Below are positions 9,151 through 17,197 of a DNA stretch of 64,000 nucleotides, piece after piece. The stretch is from assembly GCA_963758945.1 (NCBI GenBank), contig CAVWXY010000016.1, forward strand, positions 186,001 to 250,000, given 5' to 3'. Both the position numbers and the translations under genes were made by a program. The DNA comes from VAZQ01 sp963758945. Its GTDB lineage: Bacteria > Pseudomonadota > Alphaproteobacteria > Rhizobiales > Xanthobacteraceae. The notes beneath the pieces were generated by a model. That model searched no databases, was not told the DNA's origin, and saw only the letters and a list, made by a program, of their open reading frames with translations. How positions within the stretch are numbered: position 1 is the stretch's first letter; every line of letters begins with the position of its first letter.

Positions 9151-9200
9151 TTTAGCTAACGCAGATGAGGCGGGGAAGCGAGGCGCTGCGGTGGGCAGCG

Positions 9201-10001
9201 TCAGAGGTGGGCCGGATCGATGCGCCGGGCGATCTCGGCGCGCATGCTCGCGAGCTCGTCGGCGGTATGCGCGGTGCGCGGCCGCGCCACCGCCACCGTC
9301 GCGAGGACGCGGGCCGGGCTCACCGACAGCAAGAGCAGCCGGTCGGCGAGCCCGATTGCCTCGTCGACGTCGTGGGTCACCAGCAGGGTGGTGACGGGAC
9401 GGCGGTTGACGAGTTCCGCAAGCTCGTCGCGCAGCCGCGCCGCCAGCGCGGCGTCGAGCGACACGAACGGCTCGTCGAGCAGGAGCAGGTCGGGCTCGAC
9501 GGCGAAGGCGCGCGCGAGCGCCACGCGCCGGGCGAGCCCGAGCGACAGCTCGCCGGGATAGTGGTCGCGATGGGCGGTGAGGCCGAGCGTCGCAAACAAC
9601 GCGTCGAGCCCGGCATCGGTCGCCTGCGGCGCCGCCAGCCGCACGTTCTGCTCGACCGTACGCCACGGCAGCAGTCGCGGCTCCTGGAACACCATGCCGA
9701 GCGTGCCGTGCGCGGGCAGTACCACGCTGCCGTCGAAGGCGCGGTCGAGCCCGGCGATGATGCGCAGCAGCGTGGTCTTGCCGCAGCCCGACGGCCCCAC
9801 CAGCGCGACCACCTCGCCGCCGGCGAGGCTGAATGCGAGCTCGCCCAGCACCTCGAGCTTTCCGCCGGACGCAGCGTGAAAGGATTTTTGCTTGATGCTG
9901 ACGTCAAGCCGGTTTCGGACGCCAGCGTGCGACGTGTCGTTCAAGCGGCTGCACCAAAAACGTTTCGATTGCCAGCATGACGGCGATGAAGGCGAGAGCA
10001 T
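9201..10001 (-). CDS. ABC transporter ATP-binding protein (NitT/TauT type)
   Basis: The 266-aa frame has Walker A GPSGCGKTT, a Q-loop region (MVFQEPRLLPW), a degenerate signature (LSLGLARR where LSGGxxQR is usual), Walker B LLLLDEP and the H-loop LLVTHD. The ATG at 10001 overlaps the permease gene by about 98 bp; real domain sequence starts only near residue 37, so a TTG inside the overlap is an alternative start. It energises uptake with the permease and binding protein just upstream on the same strand. Ligand class is usually nitrate, taurine or aliphatic sulfonates; here it is unknown. Confidence 0.85.
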   Translation of the reverse strand: MLSPSSPSCWQSKRFWCSRLNDTSHAGVRNRLDVSIKQKSFHAASGGKLEVLGELAFSLAGGEVVALVGPSGCGKTTLLRIIAGLDRAFDGSVVLPAHGTLGMVFQEPRLLPWRTVEQNVRLAAPQATDAGLDALFATLGLTAHRDHYPGELSLGLARRVALARAFAVEPDLLLLDEPFVSLDAALAARLRDELAELVNRRPVTTLLVTHDVDEAIGLADRLLLLSVSPARVLATVAVARPRTAHTADELASMRAEIARRIDPAHL

Positions 10002-10644
10002 AGGCCAGGATGCGGGTGACGTCGAACAGCTGGAACGCGACCCCGATCTCGAATCCGACGCCGTTGGGCCGCCCGAGCAGCTCGACGATCAGCACGATCT
10101 TCCATACCAGCGACAGGCCGGAGCGGGCAGCGGCGGCGAGATAAGGCGCGAGCTGCGGCAATACGACATGCCGCATGCGCGTCCATGGCCCCATGCGGAA
10201 CACCTGCGCCATGTCGTCGAGCGCGCGGTCGAGCGAGCGCGCGCCTTCGCGCACGGTCACGGTGGCGATCGGCAGCTTGTTGAGCGCCACCGCCGCGATC
10301 GCCGCGGCTTCGGTGAGCCCGGCCCAGACATAGGCCAGCACGATGATCACCAGCGCCGGCAGGTTGAGCAGCACGATCAGCCAGGGATCGCCGAGCCGGT
10401 CGGCCACTCGCCAACGGCCCATGACCAGGCCGATCACCGAGCCGAGCGCCATGGCGATGACGAACGCCACCGCGACGCGCGCGAGCGTCGCGCCGAGGTT
10501 GAAGGCGAGCGCGCCGGACTGCGCTTCGTCGAAAATGGCAATTGCAACCGCCTGCGGGTCCGGCAGCAGGCGTGCGCCCGCGAGCCGCGAGCCGGCATAC
10601 CAGGCCGCAATCAGCACAACGAGCGAGATCAGCCTCGCGCCCAA
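9904..10644 (-). CDS. ABC transporter permease (NitT/TauT type)
   Basis: This permease has about six membrane segments (ISLVVLIAAWYAG, VAVAFVIAMALGSVIGLVMG, WLIVLLNLPALVIIVLAYVW, AYALAFIAVMLAIE). The EAA-type loop is RMRHVVLPQLAPYLAAAARSGLSLVWK. I placed the start at TTG 10644, three bases past the stop of the binding-protein gene, since sequence further upstream is antisense-like, low-complexity Arg/Gly. A start slightly further in is possible. It forms an operon with the binding protein and the ATPase. Confidence 0.8.
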   Translation of the reverse strand: MGARLISLVVLIAAWYAGSRLAGARLLPDPQAVAIAIFDEAQSGALAFNLGATLARVAVAFVIAMALGSVIGLVMGRWRVADRLGDPWLIVLLNLPALVIIVLAYVWAGLTEAAAIAAVALNKLPIATVTVREGARSLDRALDDMAQVFRMGPWTRMRHVVLPQLAPYLAAAARSGLSLVWKIVLIVELLGRPNGVGFEIGVAFQLFDVTRILAYALAFIAVMLAIETFLVQPLERHVARWRPKPA

Positions 10645-10646
10645 GT

Positions 10647-11624
10647 TTAATCCCCTGCGGCGCCCCGGTAGAAGGTTCCCTCCGCCAGCTCCCGCGCCGG
10701 ACCCACCAGCTCGGTGCCGCCGACCTCGGCGAGCACGCGGTAGAGCGCACGCGCGTCCGCTTCTTCCTCGGCCAGCGGACGGCGCACCATGCCTTCGGCG
10801 TAGCGCTGGCGGTAGATCGCGAGCGCGCCCGCATCGCTGACGCCGATGCGCGGTGCGAGCCGCTGCCACTCCGCCTCTGAGCCCGCGAGGATCTCCTTGG
10901 CTTGGCGGGTGGCGTCGAGGAAGCGGTCCACGGTCGATCGGTTACGCGCAGCCCAGGCGCCGTCGAAGGTATAGCCGACGATTGCGATCGGCCCTTTTGC
11001 CCCGAGCGCTTTCATGACCTGGTCCAGTCCGATAACGCGCCGGTGCCCTCTGCTTTCGAGATAGGCGCAGAAGTTCCAGAACGTGAGCGTGGCGGCGGTC
11101 TCGCCCTGCAGCGCCTTCTCCGATAAGAGCGGCGGCGCGCCGTAAACGATCGTCGCCTCGCGCTTGAGATCGACGCCGGCGCGGCGCGCGAACGCCTGCA
11201 GGAGCAGCCAGCTCTTGTCGAGCGGACCACCGGCAACGGCGAGCTTCTTGCCCTTGAGATCGGTGACCGCGCGGATCGGCGATTGGGGCGGCACCATCAC
11301 CGCGCCGAGCGTGCTCGAGGACGGGTAGAACACGAGGTCGTCGCCGAGCGAGCGCTCGCGCGCGACCCACAACCAGTCCGACAACATCAGATCGGCCGAG
11401 CCGCCCTTGAACGCGATCTTGCCCGCTTCGGTCGAGGCGAGCTCGATGGGCTCGATCGCCAGATCGAGTTTGCGGTCGAGACCGTGCGTCCGGATGACGT
11501 CGAGTTCCCAGGCGAGCGTTCCGGTCTTTTGCACCGCAAGGCGAATGCGGTCGGCGGCCGTCGCGCTCGTCGCGACGGCAAGCGCGATGGCGGCTGTCAG
11601 CACCAGACCCGGCAGGCGAACCAT
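10647..11624 (-). CDS. ABC transporter periplasmic substrate-binding protein (NMT1/SsuA-like)
   Basis: This is a 325-aa protein from ATG 11624 with a signal peptide (LVLTAAIALAVATSATAADRI). SsuA/NMT1-type binding-fold landmarks follow: KTGTLAWELDVIRTHGLD, AFKGGSADLMLSDWLW, DLKGKKLAVAGGPLDKSW. It is the first gene of the ABC operon. It sits between two PQQ dehydrogenase-cytochrome pairs, which suggests a role linked to that oxidation system (substrate, cofactor or metal supply), but the ligand is unknown. Confidence 0.85.
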   Translation of the reverse strand: MVRLPGLVLTAAIALAVATSATAADRIRLAVQKTGTLAWELDVIRTHGLDRKLDLAIEPIELASTEAGKIAFKGGSADLMLSDWLWVARERSLGDDLVFYPSSSTLGAVMVPPQSPIRAVTDLKGKKLAVAGGPLDKSWLLLQAFARRAGVDLKREATIVYGAPPLLSEKALQGETAATLTFWNFCAYLESRGHRRVIGLDQVMKALGAKGPIAIVGYTFDGAWAARNRSTVDRFLDATRQAKEILAGSEAEWQRLAPRIGVSDAGALAIYRQRYAEGMVRRPLAEEEADARALYRVLAEVGGTELVGPARELAEGTFYRGAAGD

Positions 11625-11805
11625 CGACGAACGATGCCACAGCCCGCGCCGCTTGCAAATGCGGCATGCGCGCATGATGCACGTACCGGCATCTTTTCAG
11701 TCCACGTCGCCGCCGCCGAGCGCTATGATTTTGTTCTCAGGCGGCCCCGCCGGTTCCGGCGGACAACGACAAAAACGCGGCCGGATCTGAAACGAGGAGG
11801 AAAGC

Positions 11806-13484
11806 ATGATGCGATCAACGCTGTTCGCCGCGCTCGTGGGCGCGGCGCTCCCGGTCACGGCGCTCGCGCAGACCGCGGACGAGCTCAAGAACGACCACAA
11901 GACGCCGACTGACGTGCTGACCTACGGCATGGGTTACAGTCAGCAGCGTTTCAGCCCGCTGACGCAGATCAATCGTCAGACCGTCAAGCGGCTGGTGCCG
12001 GCCTGGTCTTACAGCATGGCCGATAACCGCGGCCTCGAGGCGCAGGCGCTGATGAAGGACGGCGTGGTCTTCCTCACCGATCACGAGAAGACCGTCGCCG
12101 TCGACGCGCTGACCGGCAAGGAAATCTGGAAAGCGATGATCGAATATCCGCCGGAAACCACGCGAGTCGTGTGCTGCGGCATCGTCAATCGCGGGGCGGC
12201 ATTGTTCGATGGCAAGCTTTTCCGCACCACGCTCGACGCCAGCGTGATCGCGCTCGACGCCAAGACCGGCAAGGAAGTCTGGCGCACGAAATCGTCCGAT
12301 CCCAAGGACGGCTACTCGATGACGGTGGCGCCGCTGGTGGCGAACGGCGTCGTGATTGCGGGCGTGTCGGGCGCGGAATACGGCATCCGCGGCTATCTCG
12401 AAGGCTTCGATGCCCAGACCGGCAAGTCGTTGTGGCGCACCTATACCATCCCGGCGAAAGGTGAGCCCGGCTCCGACACCTGGCCGGGAGATACCTGGAT
12501 GCAGGGCGGCGGTTCGACCTGGATCACCGGCTCCTACGATCCCGAGCTCGACCTCGTGTACTGGGGCACCGGCAATCCGGCACCATGGAACCCGCTCCAT
12601 CGCCGGGGCGACAATCTCTACACCAACTCGGTCCTGGCCATTCAGCCCAAGACCGGCAAGGTGGTCTGGCACTTCCAGATGACCCCCGGTGATCCGTTCG
12701 ACTACGACGGGGTCAACGAGTGGATCCTGGCCGAGCTTCCCGTCAACGGCGGGACCCGCAAGGTCATCATGCAGGCGAACCGCAACGGGTACCTGTATGT
12801 GATCGATCGGACGAGCGGCAAACTCGTCGCCGCCAACCCGTTCGTGAAGGTGAACTGGGCCGAGGGCATCGACAAGGAGACCGGCCGGCCGGTGTGGAGC
12901 CAGGCCACCAAGGACGTCGTCGAAAAGGGTGCGAGCGCGCGCATCATCCCGCCGTCTCCGGCGGCAAGAACTGGGGACCGATGGCGTTCAATCCGACGGC
13001 GGGATTGCTTTACATCAACACCAATGACTGGGGCATGGATTACGCGCCGGCCCCGGTCGAGCAGGTCGCCAATCTCAAGGCTGGCCAGCCGCATTACGGC
13101 GTGAAGTTCCCGGCGGTGTTCGATCCCGACGTACGCGGCTACTTGCGGGCGATCGAGCCGCTCACCGGCAAGGTCAAATGGGAACTGCCGTTCAAGAGCC
13201 CCAACATCGCCGGCACCTTGGCGACCGCGGGGGGGCTCGTGTTCACGGGCATGCTGACCGGCGAGTTCATCGCCGTCGACGCCGAGACCGGGAAGATCGT
13301 CTGGCAGTTCCAGACCCCCTCCGGCGTCGTTGGACAGCCCATCACGTGGGAGAAGGACGGCAAGCAATACGTGACGGTCTCGAGCGGCATCGGCGGCGTC
13401 TATGCGCTGAAGCTGGGCGATCCCAACGTCGCCAAGGTGCCGGCGGGCGGGACGCTGTGGACCTTCAAGCTGTTCGAGGATTGA
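11806..13484 (+). pseudogene. Second PQQ-dependent alcohol dehydrogenase, apparent single-base frameshift
   Basis: From ATG 11806 (GAGGAGG ribosome site) the frame gives a signal peptide, vicinal CC (123-124), metal-ligand Glu in GAEYGIRG (191), NPAPW, and catalytic Asp 299 followed by Asp 301 (PFDYDGVNEW), again the lanthanide-type signature. At about base 12950 the frame is lost within CATCCCGCCGTC. The homologous continuation (AVSGGKNWGPMAFNPTAGLL onward) runs in the -1 frame to the stop at 13484. Restoring one base gives about 559 aa, matching the 561-aa paralog at 6101. Everything else is intact, so this is either a very recent pseudogene or a base-calling error. Confidence 0.85.
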
Positions 13485-13561
13485 TCGCGGACCATCACGC
13501 CGATCCCGGGCGCGGCGTTGCGCTGCGCCCGGGAATTTGGAACTCGAGTGACAAACCAAGA

Positions 13562-13894
13562 ATGAAACGAAAGACATCGCAGCCGTTGCTGCTCGCCGCC
13601 GCGTCGCTGTTTGCCTGCGCGCTCGATTTCCCCGGCTCGTTTGCCCAAAGCCCGCAGGCCGCAACCGGCGAGCAGGTCTATTCCGACTACTGCTCCAACT
13701 GCCACGGCGAAGGCCTGCGCAACACCAGCGGCGGCGTCACTTTCGATCTGCGCCGCCTGCGACCGGAGGAGCACGACCGCTTCGTCGGCTCCGTCCTCGA
13801 CGGCAAGCGCCAGATGCCGCCTTGGCGCGGCGTGCTCGACATGCAGCAGGTCGAATCGATCTGGGCCTTCATCCGCGCCACGGTCGATCGCTGA
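13562..13894 (+). CDS. Small periplasmic cytochrome c
   Basis: This is a 110-aa protein from ATG 13562 with an N-terminal Sec signal (KTSQPLLLAAASLFACAL ... GSFAQ) and the haem motif CSNCHG at about residue 45. Its QMPPW segment is like that of the cytochrome at 5579. It lies 77 bp after the second PQQ dehydrogenase on the same strand, so it probably takes electrons from that enzyme. It is a paralog of the 5579 cytochrome. Confidence 0.88.
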   Translation: MKRKTSQPLLLAAASLFACALDFPGSFAQSPQAATGEQVYSDYCSNCHGEGLRNTSGGVTFDLRRLRPEEHDRFVGSVLDGKRQMPPWRGVLDMQQVESIWAFIRATVDR

Positions 13895-14075
13895 GCGCGG
13901 CGGGGCGTTCTGCGTCGTCATGGCCGGTCAAGGCCGCGCACGACGTTCGACAGAGCGGTGCAACCTGATCGGGAAGGGCTCACTCGGCTGCTTGTCATTG
14001 AAAGCGCCATTGCCGTTGCCTCGCCCGCGCAAATGATCAAGATGGAGCAGGCGCAACGCGGCGCGTGGAGAGACA

Positions 14076-17000
14076 ATGGAATTCGGGGTCTTCGATCATC
14101 TCGACCGCTACGGCGGGCCGCTGGCGGATTATTACGAGGATCGCCTCAAGATTGCAGAGGCCTATGATCGCGCGGGTTTCTACGCCTATCATCTCGCCGA
14201 GCACCATTCGACTCCGCTCGGCATGGCGCCTTCTCCCAGCGTGTTCCTGTCCGCCGTCGCGCAGCGAACGCGCAGGCTGCGCTTCGGCCCGCTGGTATGG
14301 GCGATGCCGCTGCACCATCCGCTGCGGCTGGTCGAGGAAATCTGCATGCTCGACCATTTGAGCGGCGGGCGGCTCGAAATCGGCTTCGGGCGCGGCTCCG
14401 TGCCGATCGAGATCGAATATTACGGCGCCAACCCGGACGAGGCGCAGGAGATCTACACCGAGGCCGTCGAGCTCGTGATCAAGGGCCTGACCCGGAAGGT
14501 CCTCGACCACAAGGGCAGGCGGTTTTCCTTCCAGGACGTGCCGATGGAGATCGCCCCGCTGCAGCAGCCGCATCCGCCGATCTGGTACGGCGTGCACATG
14601 CCGGAGAGCGCCGAGCGCGCGGCGCGCCGCAATCTCAACGTCGTGAGCCTCGACCCGCCGAAGGAGACCAGGCTCTCCATCGACCGCTATCGGACGATCT
14701 GGCCGCAGGTGCATCCGCGCACCGCCGCCTTCCCCAAGCTCGGCCTCGGCCGCTTCGTCGTGGTGGCGCCGACCGATGCGGCGGCAATGGCGCTCGCCCG
14801 CCGCGCTTACCTCGTGTGGCACGCGAGCTTCACCCATCTGTTCCGCCGGCATCGGCGCGAGCAGTCGCATCCCCGCCCCGCGACCTTCGACCTGGTGGTC
14901 GAGCGCGGCCAGGGCATCGCCGGTTCGCCGGCGACGGTGACGCAATTCCTCTCCTCCCAGCTCGAGGAGACCGGCTGCAACTACCTCGTCGGGCAGTTCG
15001 CCTTCGGCGATCTGACGCTGGCGGAGAGCCTGCGCTCGACCGGCTTGTTCGCCGACGAGGTCATGCCCCGCTTGCGCGCGAAAGCGCCGGCTGCCACGCC
15101 TGCCGGAGTTCTCGGTTTGAGCACGCCGGAGTCGAGCCCGATCCGGCTGGCGGCCGACGTGGGCGGGACCTTCACCGACGTCGCCGCGTTCGACGAGACG
15201 ACCGGGGAGCTTCGCCTCGGCAAGACGCTCACCACGCCGGCGCGGCTGGTCACCGGCGTCGAGACCGGGGTGGGCAAGGCAGGTGCGCGGTTCCGGGCGG
15301 CACGGCTGTTCCTGCACGGCACTACGATTGCGATCAACACCATCCTGGAGCGCACCGGCGCCACTTGCGCGCTCATCACCACGCAAGGCTTCCGCGACAT
15401 CTACGAGATCGGACGCGTCAACCGCCCGGAATCCTACAATCTCTTCTTCCGCCGCCACGCGCCGTTGATCGAGCGCGATCTGCGCTACGAGATCCCCGAG
15501 CGCGTGGACGCCCACGGCAGGGTGTTGATCAAGCTCGACGAAGACGCGGTGCGGGCCGCGGCGGCTGCCGCGGTGGAGGAGGGCGCGCAGGCGATCGCCA
15601 TCCTGTTCCTGCACTCCTACCGCAACCCCGCGCACGAGCAGCGCGCGCAGGCGATCGTCGCGGAAGACCATCCGCATCTCTTCGTCACGGCCTCGCACGA
15701 GCTCTCGCAGGAATATCGCGAGTTCGAGCGCACCTCGACCGCCGCCGCCAACGCCTATGTCGGGCCGCGCGTGCGGCACTATCTCGGCGAGATGGGCGAG
15801 CATCTCGGAGCCGCCGGCTTCGGCGGCGATTTCCTGATCGTGCAGTCGACCGGCGGCCTGTTCGGGGTCGATGAGGCGCAAACCTCCTGCATCCGGATGC
15901 TGGAATCCGGGCCGGCCGCGGGGGTCATCGGCACCAAGGCGCTGTGCGACAGCATCGGGCTGAAGCACGCCATCGCCTTCGACATGGGCGGCACCACTGC
16001 CAAGGCCGGCGTGATCCACGACGGCTCCGTGCTGATGACCGGCGGCGCGCTGATCGGCGGCTATGCCACCGGCCTGCCGGTGCAGATCCCGATGATCGAC
16101 ATCCAGGAGGTCGGCACCGGCGGCGGCTCGATCGCGCGCGTGGAGATGGGCGCGCTGCATGTCGGGCCGGAAAGCGCCGGCGCCCAGCCCGGTCCGGTCT
16201 GTTATGGACAGGGCGGGAGCGAGCCGACCATCACCGACGCCAGTCTCGTGCTCGGGCGGCTCGGCGCCGACCGTTTTCTCGGCGGCGAGATGCGGCTCGA
16301 CCTCGAGGGCGCGACGCGTGCGCTCGCCGCGCGCGTCGCCGAACCGCTCGGCCTCGATCTCACTGCGGCGGCCGACGGCATCCTGCGCATCGCCACCACC
16401 AAGATGTCGCACATGGTGCGTTGGGTCACCACCGAGCGCGGCTTCGACGCCGCCGATTTCACGCTCGTCGCGTATGGCGGCGCCGGCCCGCTGCACGCGG
16501 CCATGGTGGCGCGCGAGCTGCGCATCGCCAAGGTCGTCATCCCGCGCGCGCCCGGGCATTTCTCCGCCTACGGCATGCTGGTCGCGGACCTGCGGCGTGA
16601 TTTCGTCAAGACCTGGTTCACGCCGCTCGCCGAAGCGTCGTTTCCGGCGATGGAAGAGATCTACGCGGAGATGGAGCGGCGCGGTCGCGAGGCCGTCCGC
16701 CGCAGCGATGTCGCGCTCGCCGGCATCGCCGTGCAGCGCGCGGCCGACATGCGCTATGTCGGGCAGGAGCACGCCGTCACCGTCGAGCTTGCGACCGACT
16801 TGTTCGACGCGCGGGATCGCGATGGCATCAAGCAGCGGTTCGATGCCGTGCACGAGCGGCGCTACGGCTACTCCGCGTCCGGCGAGAAAGCCGAGATCGT
16901 GAGCCTGCGCAGCGCCATCACCGGGGTGATGCGCAAACCCGCGTTCGAGCCCATCGCAGCCGGCGGCTCCGAGCCGCCGGCCGCAGCGTTGCGCGGCAGC

Positions 17001-17195
17001 CGCGCGGTCTATTTCGCCGAGGCCGGCCGCCGCGTGGATACGCCCAGCTACGACCGCGCCGCGCTCGTCGCCAACAATCGCGTCGCCGGCCCGGCGCTGA
17101 TCGAGGAGTACGCCTCGACCACCGTCGTGCATCCCGGCGACGCGCTCACGGTCGACGCCTTCGGCGATCTGGTGATCGAGATTTTGCGGAGCTGA
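14076..17195 (+). CDS. Fusion protein: LLM-class flavin-dependent oxidoreductase and hydantoinase/oxoprolinase subunit A
   Basis: One uninterrupted 1039-aa frame holds two normally separate enzymes. Residues 1 to about 345 are a luciferase-like flavin monooxygenase (MEFGVFDHLDRYGG, YHLAEHHSTPLG, LEIGFGRGS, PPIWYG). Residues 355-1039 are a full-length HyuA/N-methylhydantoinase A (RLAADVGGTFTDVAAF, HGTTIAINTILERTG, FDMGGTTAKAG, EVGTGGGSIARVE, VAYGGAGPLHA), the ATP-dependent half of hydantoinase/5-oxoprolinase. The linker (about 345-355: GLSTPESSP) is short and has no stop codon. The HyuB partner starts 3 bases downstream. The association suggests coupled oxygenation and ring-opening of a heterocyclic compound; the substrate is unknown. 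Confidence 0.88.
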   Translation: MEFGVFDHLDRYGGPLADYYEDRLKIAEAYDRAGFYAYHLAEHHSTPLGMAPSPSVFLSAVAQRTRRLRFGPLVWAMPLHHPLRLVEEICMLDHLSGGRLEIGFGRGSVPIEIEYYGANPDEAQEIYTEAVELVIKGLTRKVLDHKGRRFSFQDVPMEIAPLQQPHPPIWYGVHMPESAERAARRNLNVVSLDPPKETRLSIDRYRTIWPQVHPRTAAFPKLGLGRFVVVAPTDAAAMALARRAYLVWHASFTHLFRRHRREQSHPRPATFDLVVERGQGIAGSPATVTQFLSSQLEETGCNYLVGQFAFGDLTLAESLRSTGLFADEVMPRLRAKAPAATPAGVLGLSTPESSPIRLAADVGGTFTDVAAFDETTGELRLGKTLTTPARLVTGVETGVGKAGARFRAARLFLHGTTIAINTILERTGATCALITTQGFRDIYEIGRVNRPESYNLFFRRHAPLIERDLRYEIPERVDAHGRVLIKLDEDAVRAAAAAAVEEGAQAIAILFLHSYRNPAHEQRAQAIVAEDHPHLFVTASHELSQEYREFERTSTAAANAYVGPRVRHYLGEMGEHLGAAGFGGDFLIVQSTGGLFGVDEAQTSCIRMLESGPAAGVIGTKALCDSIGLKHAIAFDMGGTTAKAGVIHDGSVLMTGGALIGGYATGLPVQIPMIDIQEVGTGGGSIARVEMGALHVGPESAGAQPGPVCYGQGGSEPTITDASLVLGRLGADRFLGGEMRLDLEGATRALAARVAEPLGLDLTAAADGILRIATTKMSHMVRWVTTERGFDAADFTLVAYGGAGPLHAAMVARELRIAKVVIPRAPGHFSAYGMLVADLRRDFVKTWFTPLAEASFPAMEEIYAEMERRGREAVRRSDVALAGIAVQRAADMRYVGQEHAVTVELATDLFDARDRDGIKQRFDAVHERRYGYSASGEKAEIVSLRSAITGVMRKPAFEPIAAGGSEPPAAALRGSRAVYFAEAGRRVDTPSYDRAALVANNRVAGPALIEEYASTTVVHPGDALTVDAFGDLVIEILRS

Positions 17196-17197
17196 CG

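Noticed and set aside
14037..17132. 1031-codon minus-strand open frame
   Set aside because: Antisense to the LLM-hydantoinase fusion; low-complexity Arg/Gly/Asp composition and no motif.
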